64,000 bases of DNA from assembly GCA_946479475.1 (NCBI GenBank), contig CAMLGG010000001.1, forward strand, positions 1 through 64,000. The letters are read 5' to 3'. Positions within the stretch are counted from its first letter, which is position 1, and each line of letters starts with the position of its first letter. The position numbers and the translations under genes are program-made. The notes below the pieces were generated by a model that was not told where the DNA came from, made no database searches, and was given only the letters and a program-made list of their open reading frames with translations. Positions 7,619 through 17,434 of this stretch are shown one piece after another. The DNA comes from an uncultured Ideonella sp. (GTDB lineage: Bacteria; Pseudomonadota; Gammaproteobacteria; Burkholderiales; Burkholderiaceae).

Positions 7619-8820
7619 TGTCATCACGTTTCTTGTCGTCCTGGTTGCTGCGCCGCCTGGCGTGGCCGGCCCTGCTGGCCCTCGCTGCGGCGCTGCATGC
7701 CTGCGGCGGCGGCGTGGAGGGCCAGGGCACCGGCTCCGTCAGCAGCTACAGCGAGGGGCCGATCGCCGGCTTCGGCTCGATCGTGGTCAACGGCGTCCAC
7801 TACGACGAATCGAAGGCGCGCATCACCGATGACGACGGGCGGGCGCTGTCGGCCGATGGGTTGAAGCTCGGCATGACGGTCCGCATCGACGGCGGCCCGA
7901 TCGACCAGGTGGCGGCGACGGCGGTGGCCGACACGATCCGGGTGAGCAGCGACCTGGTCGGCCCGGCCAGCGCCAACGACCTGGCGACCTCCACCCTGAC
8001 GGTGCTCGACCAGGCGGTGCGCGTCACCGCCTCGACCGCCTTCGACGACCAGCTGCCGAACGGCCAGGCCTCGGTGCTGCCGGGCGACCTGCTGCAGGTG
8101 TATGCCATCCTGGATCCGGTCAGCAAGGTCTACGCGGCCCAGCGGATCGACAAGGTCTCCGGCACGCCGGCCGCCTACAAGATGCGCGGCGTCGTCGCCG
8201 GGTTGGACACCTCGAAGCGCACGCTCCAGGTCGGCGGCGCGGCGCTGGCCTACGGCGAAGGCGTGGCGCCCGGCAACCTCGCCAATGGCCAACTGGTGCG
8301 GATGGCGTTGCAGACGGCGCGAGACGGCAGCGGCCGCTGGGTGGTGACCCGCTTCGACGATGCGGCGGCCCGGCCGGACGAGGACAGCGAGGCCGAGATC
8401 GAGAGCGTGATCGCGACGTTCAACTCCAACGCCGACTTCACCGTCTCGGGCCTGCGGGTGAACGCGAGCGGCGCAAAGATCGAACCGGCCGGCGCCACCC
8501 TGGCCGCCGGGGTGCGGGTCGAGGTCGAGGGCACGGTGAAGGGCGGCGTGCTGGTGGCGACCAAGCTCGAGGTCAAGGGCAGCGGCGACGATGGCGGCGA
8601 CGACTCCGGCCGCGAGATCGAGATCGACGGCCGCATCGCCACCCTCGACACCGCCGCGCAGACCTTCGTCCTGCGCGGCGAGGTCGTCGACTACAGCGCC
8701 GCCTCGTTCAGCGGCGGCGATGCCGGCCAGCTCGGCGTCGACGTGAAGGTCAAGGTCCACGGCCATCTCTCCGGCGACGGCACCTCCGTCCTCGCCGACG
8801 AGATCGAGTTCGAGAACTGA
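7618..8820 (+). CDS. DUF5666-repeat lipoprotein (second copy)
   Basis: A 400-residue paralogue of the 5432-6643 product with the same plan: lipoprotein signal with Cys29 (ALAAALHACGGG), a short linker, the opening motif GPIAGFGSIVVNGVHYDES, and about five beta-rich DUF5666 repeats ending in an acidic tail (DEIEFEN). The ATG at 7618 overlaps the DUF6502 stop codon. GGGAGGAG at 7602-7609 serves as ribosome binding site. Function unknown. Conservation of domain order and length between the two copies suggests duplication around the DUF6502 gene. Confidence 0.8.
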   Translation: MSSRFLSSWLLRRLAWPALLALAAALHACGGGVEGQGTGSVSSYSEGPIAGFGSIVVNGVHYDESKARITDDDGRALSADGLKLGMTVRIDGGPIDQVAATAVADTIRVSSDLVGPASANDLATSTLTVLDQAVRVTASTAFDDQLPNGQASVLPGDLLQVYAILDPVSKVYAAQRIDKVSGTPAAYKMRGVVAGLDTSKRTLQVGGAALAYGEGVAPGNLANGQLVRMALQTARDGSGRWVVTRFDDAAARPDEDSEAEIESVIATFNSNADFTVSGLRVNASGAKIEPAGATLAAGVRVEVEGTVKGGVLVATKLEVKGSGDDGGDDSGREIEIDGRIATLDTAAQTFVLRGEVVDYSAASFSGGDAGQLGVDVKVKVHGHLSGDGTSVLADEIEFEN

Positions 8821-8854
8821 GCCTTCCTCGGCCCCTGAGGGCCTCGAAGGCTCA
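8818..8854. terminator. hairpin between convergent DUF5666 and argH genes
   Basis: A perfect 9-base inverted repeat TGAGCCTTC / GAAGGCTCA (8818-8826 and 8846-8854) encloses a G+C-rich loop and includes the stop codons of both converging genes. There is no clear T tract on either side, so it may act as a bidirectional but weak or Rho-assisted terminator. Confidence 0.5.
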
Positions 8855-10285
8855 GTGGGCCAGCCGGGATCGGTGGCGCTCGATCTGGGCGCGGGCCTGC
8901 TGCGGCGCCGTGCCGCCGATGACGTTGCGGGCGTTGAGCGAGCCGGTCAGGCTCAGCACCTCGAACACGTCCTCGCCGATGCCCGGATGCAGCGATTGCA
9001 GCGCAGCCAGGGGCAGGTCCGAGAGATCCACGCCGCGGCCCAGGGCCTCCTTCACCGCATGGGCCACCACCTCGTGCGCGTCGCGGAAGGGCAGGCCCTT
9101 CTTCACCAGGTAGTCGGCCAGGTCGGTGGCGGTGGCGTAGCCGCGGCGGGCCGCGGCCTGCATCGCCTCGGCCTTGACCTTCAGGCCGCCCGAGCGCGTG
9201 CCGGTGGCGGCATCGAGCTCGCCGCCGACCATCTCGGCCATGATGCGCAGCGTGTCCTTCACCGTGTCCACGGTGTCGAACAGCGGCTCCTTGTCTTCCT
9301 GGTTGTCCTTGTTGTAGGTCAGCGGCTGGCCCTTCATCAGCGTGATCAGCGCCATGAGGTGGCCGACCACGCGACCGCTCTTGCCGCGTGCCAGCTCCGC
9401 GACGTCCGGATTGCGCTTCTGCGGCATGATCGACGAGCCGGTGCAGTAGCGGTCGGAAAGGTCGATGAAGCCGAAGTTCTGGCTCATCCACAGCACGATC
9501 TCTTCCGCCAGCCGCGAGACGTGCACCATCACCAGCGTGGCGAAGGCGGTGAACTCGATCGCGAAGTCGCGGTCGCTCACCGCGTCCAGCGAGTTCTGGC
9601 AGATGCCTTCGAAGCCCAGCGCCTGCGCGACGCTCTCGCGGTCCAGCGGATAGCTCGTGCCGGCGAGGGCGGCGGCGCCCAGCGGCAGGCGGTTGACCCG
9701 CTTGCGGACGTCGGCCAGGCGCTCGCCGTCGCGCGCGAACATCTCCACGTAGGCCAGCAGGTGGTGGGCGAAGCTCACCGGCTGGGCCACCTGCATGTGG
9801 GTGAAGCCGGGCATCACCGTCTCGGTGTGGTGAGCCGCCACGCCAAGCAGTGCGCGCTGCATGTCGGCCAGCAGGGTCGCGATGGCGTCGATCTCGCCGC
9901 GCAGCCACAGCCGCACGTCGGTGGCCACCTGGTCGTTGCGCGAGCGGCCGGTGTGCAGCCGCTTGCCCGCGTCGCCCACCAGCTGGGTCAGGCGGGCCTC
10001 GATGTTCAGGTGCACGTCCTCGAGCTCGTCCTTCCAGACGAACTCGCCGCTGTCGATCTCGGCCTTCACCTGAGCCATGCCGCGCTCGATGTCCGCCAGG
10101 TCCTGCGCACCGATGATGCCCTGGCGGGCCAGCATGGCCGCGTGGGCCAGGCTGCCGGCGATGTCAGCCTGCCACAGGCGCTGGTCGAACGAGACGCTGG
10201 CGGTGTAGCGCTTGACGAGTTCGCCCATGGGCTCCGAGAAGAGGGCGGACCAGGCCTGGGATTTCTTGTCGAGTTGATTGCTCAT
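8852..10285 (-). CDS. argH: argininosuccinate lyase
   Basis: A 477-residue member of the fumarase/aspartase superfamily that cleaves argininosuccinate to arginine and fumarate, the last step of arginine synthesis. Seen: [18 protein letters not shown] at the N-terminus, [18 protein letters not shown], and the superfamily signature [20 protein letters not shown] with the catalytic Ser loop. Start is the ATG at 10283-10285. It is divergent from the AlgZ-like sensor gene with an 85-base gap, an arrangement seen in other Burkholderiales. Confidence 0.97.
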   Translation of the reverse strand: MSNQLDKKSQAWSALFSEPMGELVKRYTASVSFDQRLWQADIAGSLAHAAMLARQGIIGAQDLADIERGMAQVKAEIDSGEFVWKDELEDVHLNIEARLTQLVGDAGKRLHTGRSRNDQVATDVRLWLRGEIDAIATLLADMQRALLGVAAHHTETVMPGFTHMQVAQPVSFAHHLLAYVEMFARDGERLADVRKRVNRLPLGAAALAGTSYPLDRESVAQALGFEGICQNSLDAVSDRDFAIEFTAFATLVMVHVSRLAEEIVLWMSQNFGFIDLSDRYCTGSSIMPQKRNPDVAELARGKSGRVVGHLMALITLMKGQPLTYNKDNQEDKEPLFDTVDTVKDTLRIMAEMVGGELDAATGTRSGGLKVKAEAMQAAARRGYATATDLADYLVKKGLPFRDAHEVVAHAVKEALGRGVDLSDLPLAALQSLHPGIGEDVFEVLSLTGSLNARNVIGGTAPQQARAQIERHRSRLAH

Positions 10286-10370
10286 CGCGCGCACCGTCAG
10301 CGTCAGGGAAACCACGGATTCTAGGAGCCATGCGCTTTCGCGGCCCGGCGGGCCGCCGACAATCGCCGCC

Positions 10371-11429
10371 GTGAGACCGACGCAAGACACCGGTGCCGCC
10401 AGCACCTTGTTCGACGACCTGCGCGAGGCCGTGACCTCGCCCGACCCTTCGCAGCCCGAGCCGCTGCCGCTGTGCCGCAGCGGCACCCTGCTGCGGGCCA
10501 TGCTGCTGGTGGTGGTCGTGCTGGGGGCCGGCCTGCTGTTCGGGGCGCGCAACTTCCTGGGCTGGCTGGAGGACGTCTCCTCGGCCGCCACCGTCGCCGT
10601 GCCCGCGTGCCTGCTGTGGGTGCTCCTGGCCTGTGCCGGGAGGCGGCTCATCGCCCGGGCGCCGCTGCCCGCGCAGGTGGGTGTCGCGGCGGCCCTGGGC
10701 GCCGCTGCCGCCATGGCGCTGTGGTGGCCGATGGCGGCCTTCGGAATGGCGCCATCGCCCGCGGCACCGGCTTTGGCGCCCGCCGTGACCGGGGCCCTGC
10801 TGGCGGCCCTGGTGTTCCAGAACGAGCGCTGGCGCGAGCGGGCGCGGCTTCCGGCGGCGGCGGCCGCCCGCCTGGCTGACCTGCAGACCCGCATCCGGCC
10901 ACACTTCCTCTTCAACACCCTCAACACGGCGATCGCCCTGGTGCAGCTCGATCCGAAGCGCGCGGAGGAGGTGCTGGAGGACTTGTCCGACCTGTTCCGC
11001 GCAGCCCTGGGCGCACTCGACCAGGCCACCACCGTCGGCGCCGAGATCGAGCTCAGCCGGCGCTACCTTGCCATCGAGCAACTGCGCTTCGGCCGCCGGC
11101 TGGACGTGGAATGGGACCTCGACCCGCACGCGAACGCCGCCAGGCTGCCGCCGCTGGCGCTGCAGCCCCTGATCGAGAACGCCGTGCGACACGGCATCGA
11201 GCCGCACGACAAGGGCGGCACGATCGAAGTACGCACGCGCCGCCGGCGCGACCGGGTGCTGATCTCGGTCACCAACACCGTGGCGCCGGGCCCTTCCAAG
11301 GCCGGCCACGGCATAGGCATTGCGAGCGTTCGCGAACGCCTGCGCCTGATGCATGATCTCGACGCCGATTTCCGCAGCGGCCTGACCGAGGACGGCCGCT
11401 ACCGGGTGAGCATCGGCATCCCCTGTTGA
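10371..11429 (+). CDS. LytS/AlgZ-type sensor histidine kinase
   Basis: A 352-residue membrane kinase starting with GTG at 10371 (no ATG is available before the first membrane segment). Four hydrophobic segments span about residues 40-145 ([18 protein letters not shown], then [16 protein letters not shown] and others). The His_kinase domain of the LytS/YehU type has the H-box [13 protein letters not shown] (phospho-acceptor His178), and an ATPase domain follows ([28 protein letters not shown]). It is partnered with the LytTR regulator 19 bases downstream. The pair resembles AlgZ(FimS)/AlgR. The signal sensed is unknown. Confidence 0.85.
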   Translation: MRPTQDTGAASTLFDDLREAVTSPDPSQPEPLPLCRSGTLLRAMLLVVVVLGAGLLFGARNFLGWLEDVSSAATVAVPACLLWVLLACAGRRLIARAPLPAQVGVAAALGAAAAMALWWPMAAFGMAPSPAAPALAPAVTGALLAALVFQNERWRERARLPAAAAARLADLQTRIRPHFLFNTLNTAIALVQLDPKRAEEVLEDLSDLFRAALGALDQATTVGAEIELSRRYLAIEQLRFGRRLDVEWDLDPHANAARLPPLALQPLIENAVRHGIEPHDKGGTIEVRTRRRRDRVLISVTNTVAPGPSKAGHGIGIASVRERLRLMHDLDADFRSGLTEDGRYRVSIGIPC

Positions 11430-11448
11430 CACCCCGGCGGCTGCATCG

Positions 11449-12222
11449 ATGGACCGACTGCGCGTTCTGATCGTCGACGACGAGCCCCTGGCCCGCATGC
11501 GGCTGCGGGGGCTGCTGGCCGATTGCGTCCGCCCGGCCGCGGCCGTGGTGGACGAGGCCGGCAGCGCCTCCGAGGCCCTGCATGCGCTGGCGCGGCAGCC
11601 TGTCGATGCCGTGCTGCTGGACATCCACATGCCGGGCATGGACGGCATGGCCCTGGCCCGGCGGCTGCGCGAGCAGGCGGCGCCCCCGGCGGTCGTGCTC
11701 ATCACCGCGCACGCCGAGCACGCGCTGCAGGCCTTCGAGGTCGATGCGGTCGACTACCTGACCAAGCCGGTGCGGCGAGCGCGGCTGCAGGAGGCGCTGG
11801 CCCGTGTCGAGCAGCGCCTGGGCCGGACGAGCCCGGTGGCGCCGCCCGTCGTGCCGGCCGAGGTCCCGACGCTGGTGGTGAGCGACCGGGGCCGGGTGCT
11901 TCGCATCCCCGTCTCGGAGGTGGTCTACCTGAGGGCGGAGATGAAGTACGTCACGCTCACGACCACCAGGCATCGCTATGTGCTGGACGATGCCCTGGCG
12001 GATCTGGAGCAACGCCTGGGGGATGCGGTGGTGCGCATCCACCGCAGCATGGTCGTCGCCAAGACGGCGGTGCGGGCGCTCGAGCGGCGCGCGCTCGCCA
12101 ACGGCGATGCAGACGAGGGCGGCGAGAGCTGGGCGGTGCAGGTCGAGCCCGGCGGCGAGTGGCTGCAGGTTTCGCGCCGCCAGCTGCCGCAAGTGCGCGA
12201 GGTGCTCGCGCGTGCCGGCTGA
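11449..12222 (+). CDS. LytTR-family response regulator (AlgR-like)
   Basis: A 257-residue response regulator. The receiver domain (about 1-120) carries the acidic pair VDDEP, phospho-acceptor Asp58 in LLDIHMPGMDG, and the Lys in DYLTKPVRRARL. A LytTR DNA-binding domain follows (about 145-255: VVYLRAEMKYVTLTT, RIHRSMVVAKTAV, LQVSRRQLPQVREVL). It lies 19 bases after the LytS-like kinase and overlaps the next gene, so all three are probably one transcript. Target genes are unknown. Confidence 0.9.
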   Translation: MDRLRVLIVDDEPLARMRLRGLLADCVRPAAAVVDEAGSASEALHALARQPVDAVLLDIHMPGMDGMALARRLREQAAPPAVVLITAHAEHALQAFEVDAVDYLTKPVRRARLQEALARVEQRLGRTSPVAPPVVPAEVPTLVVSDRGRVLRIPVSEVVYLRAEMKYVTLTTTRHRYVLDDALADLEQRLGDAVVRIHRSMVVAKTAVRALERRALANGDADEGGESWAVQVEPGGEWLQVSRRQLPQVREVLARAG

Positions 12223-13429
12223 AGCTTCGCGGCGGCGCGTCCGCGCGGCCTGGCTGGGGGGCCTCGCCGTGCTGGTGCTCGGACTCGGATGGCTGCTGTT
12301 CGCCGCGATGCGCGAAGAGCCCCGGCCGGCGGAAGAGGCCTCCGGCGGTCCGGGCGTCGACGTGGCCGCCGCGGCACTCGGGGTCGTGGCCGCGCAGCTC
12401 GCCGCCTCGGCGCCGGCTTCGGCGGCCTCCTCGGCGCCGCCCGCGTCTTCGGCCGTCGCCGAGCCGGTGGATGCAGCCTGCCCGCCGGCCTGGCGCGCGC
12501 TGGCAGGCCAGCCGGCGGATGCGGTGGACAGCGCCTTCCGCCGCCTGCGTCCGGGCACCCTGTCGCACGCAGCACGCCTGCTGGCGGCTTCGTCGGATCC
12601 GTTCGAGCGGGTGGCCGGCCAGTTGCTGGGAGCACGCGCCAGGGCGCCGGACGAGGCGCCTCCGCCCGAGGCTTTCCTCAACCTCGTGAGCGAAGCGCTC
12701 GCGGGCGGGGACCTGCGTGTCTCGGGCCTGGCGGCGCAGTTGTGCGCCAGCCCTTCGACCGAGCCGCCCGCGGCCTGCTCGTCGTTCACGCCCCAGAACT
12801 GGGCCGCTGCCGACCCCGACAACATCCAGCCCTGGCTCGCCCTGGCCGCCGAAGCCCAGGACAACGGCGATCCGGCGGGCGTGCGCGAGGCCCTGGCCCG
12901 CGCGGCTCAGGCCGGCACCAACCGCCTCGTGAGCGCCGAGCTGCCACGGCTGGTGCGCAGCCCATCCCTGCAAGGGCTGACGCCCGTCGAGCGCGAGGTG
13001 CTGGTGATCGACCTGCTGGGCGTCGGCAATGCGCTGACGGCGGTCGGGTCGCTGGAGGTCTCGCGCCTTTGCCCCGGCCAGGGCATGGGCCCGGTGCGTG
13101 TGCAGCAGTGCGGCCAGATCGCCGAGCGCCTGGTCGAGCAGGGCCAGACGCTGATCGAGCGCGGCATCGGCATCTCCATCGGCCGCCGCGCCGGCTGGGA
13201 TGCCGACCGGGTGGCCGAGCGGGAGGCCGAGCATCGCGACCTGCGGGAGGCGCTCGGCGACGCCACCGGCCTCGCCCCGCCCGGCGAGGGCCCGATGACG
13301 CTGGCCCAGGCCTGCGAGACCTGGCAGCGGGTCGACGCCGTGACGGCGCTCATCACCACCGACACCGAAGTGGCCCTCGCGCGCCATGCGCTGCAGCAGC
13401 GGCAGCAGCAGGCGCCCGTCGAGCGTTGA
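12212..13429 (+). CDS. membrane-anchored protein of unknown function
   Basis: A 405-residue protein I do not recognise. It probably starts with the GTG at 12212, overlapping the last codons of the response regulator by 11 bases. One N-terminal transmembrane helix (WLGGLAVLVLGLGWLLFAAM) is followed by an Ala/Pro-rich linker and a helical region with paired Cys residues (AQLCASPSTEPPAACSS; SRLCPGQGMGPVRVQQCGQ), suggesting a periplasmic helical-repeat domain with disulfides. Coupling to the AlgZ/AlgR-like pair suggests a role in the same pathway, for example as an accessory or output protein. It converges with ppc, 3 bases away. Confidence 0.65.
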   Translation: MPAEASRRRVRAAWLGGLAVLVLGLGWLLFAAMREEPRPAEEASGGPGVDVAAAALGVVAAQLAASAPASAASSAPPASSAVAEPVDAACPPAWRALAGQPADAVDSAFRRLRPGTLSHAARLLAASSDPFERVAGQLLGARARAPDEAPPPEAFLNLVSEALAGGDLRVSGLAAQLCASPSTEPPAACSSFTPQNWAAADPDNIQPWLALAAEAQDNGDPAGVREALARAAQAGTNRLVSAELPRLVRSPSLQGLTPVEREVLVIDLLGVGNALTAVGSLEVSRLCPGQGMGPVRVQQCGQIAERLVEQGQTLIERGIGISIGRRAGWDADRVAEREAEHRDLREALGDATGLAPPGEGPMTLAQACETWQRVDAVTALITTDTEVALARHALQQRQQQAPVER

Positions 13430-13432
13430 CTG

Positions 13433-16354
13433 CTAGCCCGTGTTTCTCAGGCCGGCCGCGATGCCGTTGATGGACAGGTGGATGCCGCGCTGCAGGCGGT
13501 CGTTGGAGGGATCGCCCTCGCGGCGGCGGCGGTAGCGCCGCATGAGTTCGACCTGCAGGTGGTTCAGCGGGTCGAGGTAGGGGAAGCGGTGCTCGATCGA
13601 GCGCGCCAGCGCCGGGTTGCTTTGCAGGCGCTCGCCCTCGCCGGTGATCAGCGCCAGCGCATCGTGCGTTCGATCCCATTCGGCACGGATGGCGGCGAAG
13701 ATCTTCTTGCCCAGGCGCTTGTCCTCGACCAGCTCGACGTAGCGGGCAGCGATGCGCAGGTCGCTCTTGGCCAGCACCATGTCGAGGTTGGACAGCAGCG
13801 TGCGGAAGAAGGGCCACTGCTTGTGCATGCGCTGCAGCAGCTCCAGCCGCGTGGCACGACCTGCGCCTTCGCCGAGGAACGTCTCGACCGCCGAGCCGAA
13901 GCCGCACCAACCCGGCAACGCGACGCGGCACTGACCCCACGAGAATCCCCAGGGGATGGCGCGCAGGTCCTCGATCGCGCGGGTGGACTTGCGTGACGCA
14001 GGTCGCGAGCCGATGTTCAGCTCCGCGATCTCGCGGATCGGCGTGGCCGCGAAGAAGTAGTCGGTGAAGCCCTCGGTCTCGTACACGAGGTGGCGGTAGG
14101 CCGACATGCTGGCCTGGCTCAGCGCCTCGGCCGCCTCCAGGAAGGCCTTGGACGCGGCCTTGGTGGGATGAAGCAGGCTGGCCTCCAGCGTGGCCGCCAC
14201 GAGCGTCTCCAGGTTGCGCCGGCCGATCTCGGGATGGGCGTACTTGGAGGCGATCACCTCGCCCTGCTCGGTCAGGCGGATCTGGCCCTTCACCGTGCCG
14301 GGCGGCTGGGCGAGGATGGCCTGGTAGCTCGGGCCGCCGCCGCGGCCGACCGTGCCGCCGCGGCCGTGGAACAGCCGCAGCCTGATGCCATGCGAACCCG
14401 GGCCCCCAGACGCAGCGCCTCGCGCTGCGTCGCCCCCCGAGGGGGACGCGCCGCCTCGGGAGCGGCCCGGCGGCGGCGCCTCGAGCGCATCGAACATCTC
14501 CACCAGCGCGATCTCGGCGCGGTAGAGCTCCCAGTTGCTGGTGAAGAAGCCGCCGTCCTTGTTGCTGTCGGAGTAGCCGAGCATCACGTCCTGCTCGCCG
14601 CCGCCGCGGGCCACCAGCTCGGTGATGCCCGGCAGGGCGTAGAACTCGCGCATGATCGAGACCGCGTTGCGCAGGTCGGCGATGGTCTCGAACAACGGCA
14701 CGACGATGAGGTCGGCCACGCCGTGGTCGTTCAGCGTGCCCTGCATCAGGCCCGCTTCCTTCTGCAGCAGCAGCACCTCCAGCAGGTCGCTCACCGTCTC
14801 GGTGTGGGAGATGATGTAGTGGCGGATGGCGGCCTTGCCGAAGCGCTTGCGCATCTCGGCGGCCGTCTCGAAGATCGCCAGCTCGCCCTGGGCGAGGGCC
14901 GAGTAGTCGGCGCCCCGCACGCGCAGCGATCTCGCTTCATCGAGCAGGCGCAGCAGCAGGGTGCGGCGCTGATCTTCGGAAAGGCTCGCGTAGTCCGGCT
15001 CGATGCGGGCGATGCGAAGCAGCTCGGCCACCACCAGCTCGTGCTGGTCGGAGCTTTGGCGCAGGTCCACCGTGGCCAGGTGGAAGCCGAAGACCTGCAC
15101 CGCGCGTTGCAGCGGTGCGAGGCGCGGGGCGACCAGCGCATCGGCATGGTGTGAGCGCAGCGAGCGTTCGATGATGGCCAGGTCGGCCGCGAAGGCGTCG
15201 GCGTCGGGATACGGATCCTGCGGCGCGACCGCGTGGCGTAGCGCCTCGGTGCCGGTCAGCTGGTGCAGCGTGGCGGCGAGGCGGGCGTAGATGCCGATCA
15301 GCGCGCGGCGGTAGGGCTCGTCCTCGCGGTGCGGGTTCTTGTCGGGCGAGCGCGCGGCCAGGGCCTGCATCTCGGCCGTGACCGGCGCCAGCATGTTCGA
15401 CATCGACATCTCGGCGCCGAGCGAGTGCACCTCGGTGAGGTAGTGGCGCAGGGCGGTCTCGGCTTGGCGGGACAGCGCCAGCAGCAGGGTCTCGGCCGTC
15501 ACGTTGGGGTTGCCGTCGCGGTCGCCGCCTATCCAGTGGCCCATGCGGAAGAAGGGCGGCACCGGATGGCCCTGCAGCGCCTCCTCGATCTCGCGGTACA
15601 TGCGCGGGATCTGCCGAAGGAAGGTCGCGTGGTAGTACGACAGCGCGTTCTCGATCTCGTCCGACACGCGCAGCTTGGCGGTGCGCAGCATGCGCGTCTG
15701 CCACAGCTGGGTGACGCGGGCGCGGATCAGCTGCTCGTTCTCCTGCAGGTCGCGTTCGCTCTTGAGCTCGTCTCGCTGGCTGATCAGGTTGGCGATGCTG
15801 CGCTCGGCGTCGAGGATGCTCGTGCGCTGGACCTCGGTGGGGTGGGCCGTGAGCACGGGCGAGATGTAGGCGCGCTCCAGCAGGGCGGCGATGTCGGCGC
15901 CGCGGTGGTCCGCCTTGGCCAGGCGCTCGAAGCAGTAGGCCAGCGAGCCCTCGTGCAGGTGGCCCTCGGCTTCGTGGTGGGTGCGACGGCGCACGTGGTG
16001 GCGGTCCTCGGCGATGTTGGCCAGGTGCGAGAAGTAGCTGAAGGCCCGGATGACGCTGACCGTCTGCTCGGCCGAGAGGTTCTTCAGCAGCCTGTCCAGC
16101 ACGCGGCCGGCGGAGGCGTCCTTCTTCAGCCGGTAGGCCACCGAGAGCTGGCGGACGCGCTCGATCAGCTCGAAGGCCTGACGGCCCTCCTGCTCGCGGA
16201 TCACGTCCCCGAGGATCCTGCCGAGTAACCGGATATCCTCGACCAGTGGCCGGTTCTTCTCCGCGGCGTCGGCCATCGAGCGGTCGGCTTCAGAGGAGGA
16301 AGCTGGCTTCGTCGGGCTGCGGCGTTTCGAGGGCGCGGGGCGGGCGTCGCGGGG
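13433..16354 (-). CDS. ppc: phosphoenolpyruvate carboxylase with an internal insertion
   Basis: A 973-residue anaplerotic enzyme that carboxylates PEP to oxaloacetate. Seen: [18 protein letters not shown] (catalytic His region), [35 protein letters not shown], and the Gly-rich loop [16 protein letters not shown]-terminal [11 protein letters not shown] is the family ending. I chose the ATG at 16352-16354 because GGAG lies 5 bases before it; an ATG at 16276 (MADAAEKN) lacks a ribosome binding site. Just before the Gly-rich loop the protein carries about 29 extra Pro/Gly/Arg residues absent from ordinary Ppc, encoded by a palindromic repeat at 14405-14480. hemC is divergent. Confidence 0.95.
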   Translation of the reverse strand, partial: PRDARPAPSKRRSPTKPASSSEADRSMADAAEKNRPLVEDIRLLGRILGDVIREQEGRQAFELIERVRQLSVAYRLKKDASAGRVLDRLLKNLSAEQTVSVIRAFSYFSHLANIAEDRHHVRRRTHHEAEGHLHEGSLAYCFERLAKADHRGADIAALLERAYISPVLTAHPTEVQRTSILDAERSIANLISQRDELKSERDLQENEQLIRARVTQLWQTRMLRTAKLRVSDEIENALSYYHATFLRQIPRMYREIEEALQGHPVPPFFRMGHWIGGDRDGNPNVTAETLLLALSRQAETALRHYLTEVHSLGAEMSMSNMLAPVTAEMQALAARSPDKNPHREDEPYRRALIGIYARLAATLHQLTGTEALRHAVAPQDPYPDADAFAADLAIIERSLRSHHADALVAPRLAPLQRAVQVFGFHLATVDLRQSSDQHELVVAELLRIARIEPDYASLSEDQRRTLLLRLLDEARSLRVRGADYSALAQGELAIFETAAEMRKRFGKAAIRHYIISHTETVSDLLEVLLLQKEAGLMQGTLNDHGVADLIVVPLFETIADLRNAVSIMREFYALPGITELVARGGGEQDVMLGYSDSNKDGGFFTSNWELYRAEIALVEMFDALEAPPPGRSRGGASPSGGDAARGAASGGPGSHGIRLRLFHGRGGTVGRGGGPSYQAILAQPPGTVKGQIRLTEQGEVIASKYAHPEIGRRNLETLVAATLEASLLHPTKAASKAFLEAAEALSQASMSAYRHLVYETEGFTDYFFAATPIREIAELNIGSRPASRKSTRAIEDLRAIPWGFSWGQCRVALPGWCGFGSAVETFLGEGAGRATRLELLQRMHKQWPFFRTLLSNLDMVLAKSDLRIAARYVELVEDKRLGKKIFAAIRAEWDRTHDALALITGEGERLQSNPALARSIEHRFPYLDPLNHLQVELMRRYRRRREGDPSNDRLQRGIHLSINGIAAGLRNTG
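14405..14480. repeat. palindromic repeat inserted in frame within ppc
   Basis: Three nested or adjacent inverted repeats lie here: GACGCAGCG-N5-CGCTGCGTC (14409-14417/14423-14431), CCCCC-GA-GGGGG (14434-14438/14441-14445), and GCGCCGCC-N16-GGCGGCGC (14448-14455/14472-14479). The block resembles the palindromic C5-GA-G5 repeats dispersed between genes in Burkholderiales such as Leptothrix and Rubrivivax (from memory, not searched). It is translated as roughly 29 low-complexity residues in the Ppc protein without breaking the frame. I noticed no second copy in the window, though I did not scan exhaustively. Confidence 0.7.
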
Positions 16355-16455
16355 CATGATGGCTCCAGAAGGACGTAACCAAATTACCAATTGCCGATGT
16401 TACCAGTTCGCCTGGACGCATTCGAGCGCCCGGGCCGGCTGGCGATAATCCGGGC

Positions 16456-17430
16456 ATGTCCGAAGCCGCCACCCCCGCCGCCCGTCCCCTCGCTCGACCG
16501 ATCGTCATCGCCACCCGCGAGAGCCGCCTCGCCCTGTGGCAGGCCGAGCACGTGAAGGCGCGGCTCGCCTCGGAGCTGGGCCTGGCCGCCGAGCTGCTCG
16601 GCATGACGACGCGGGGCGACCAGATCCTCGACCGCACGCTGTCCAAGGTCGGCGGCAAGGGCCTGTTCGTGAAGGAGCTGGAGCTGGCGATGGAAGCGGG
16701 CCAGGCGCGCCTGGCCGTGCACTCGCTCAAGGACGTCCCCATGGACCTGCCCGAGGGTTTCGTGCTGGCCGCGATCCTCGAGCGGGAGGATCCGCGCGAT
16801 GCCTTCGTCTCGCCGAGATTCGAGCGACTGGCAGCCTTGCCGGACGGCGCGGTGGTCGGCACCTCCAGCCTGCGCCGCGTGGTGCAGATCAAGGCCCTGC
16901 GGCCCGATCTGCGCATCGAGCCCTTGCGCGGCAACCTCGACACCCGACTGCGCAAGCTCGATGAAGGCCAGTACGACGCGATCGTGCTGGCGGCGGCCGG
17001 GCTCAAGCGGCTGGGCCTCGGGCATCGGATCCGCGCGGTGTTCGAGGCCGACGAGATGATCCCGGCCGCCGGGCAGGGGGCGCTGGGGCTGGAGATCCGC
17101 GCCGACGATGCCGAACTGGCCGCTGCGCTGGCCCGCCTGTCCCATCCGGCCACCTGGCTGGCGGCGCATGCCGAGCGCGCGGTGTCGCGCTCCCTCGGCG
17201 GCAGCTGCTCCGTGCCGCTGGCGGCGCATGCCCGTTGGGACGAGGCCGGCGCCGAGATGCGCCTTTCGGTGGCGCTCGGCCATGGCGCGGATCCGCTGCA
17301 GCCGCTGCTGATGCTGGAGGTGCGCGCTCCGGTGGCCGACACCGAAGCCGCCGAGGCGCTGGGCCGGCACGCCGCTGCCCGCCTGGGCGAGGCGGGCGCG
17401 GCCCGCTACCTGGCCGCCGCGGCGGCCTGA
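16456..17430 (+). CDS. hemC: hydroxymethylbilane synthase (porphobilinogen deaminase)
   Basis: A 324-residue enzyme that joins four porphobilinogens into hydroxymethylbilane in heme synthesis. Seen: [43 protein letters not shown] (catalytic Asp region), [37 protein letters not shown], and the cofactor-binding Cys in [12 protein letters not shown]. Length is normal. It begins a heme operon with hemD 4 bases downstream and is divergent from ppc. Confidence 0.97.
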   Translation: MSEAATPAARPLARPIVIATRESRLALWQAEHVKARLASELGLAAELLGMTTRGDQILDRTLSKVGGKGLFVKELELAMEAGQARLAVHSLKDVPMDLPEGFVLAAILEREDPRDAFVSPRFERLAALPDGAVVGTSSLRRVVQIKALRPDLRIEPLRGNLDTRLRKLDEGQYDAIVLAAAGLKRLGLGHRIRAVFEADEMIPAAGQGALGLEIRADDAELAAALARLSHPATWLAAHAERAVSRSLGGSCSVPLAAHARWDEAGAEMRLSVALGHGADPLQPLLMLEVRAPVADTEAAEALGRHAAARLGEAGAARYLAAAAA

Positions 17431-17434
17431 GGGC

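Noticed and set aside
10286..11032. Extension of argH upstream to 11032
   Set aside because: The extra residues overlap the sensor kinase gene and match no ArgH sequence; the ATG at 10283-10285 gives a normal N-terminus.
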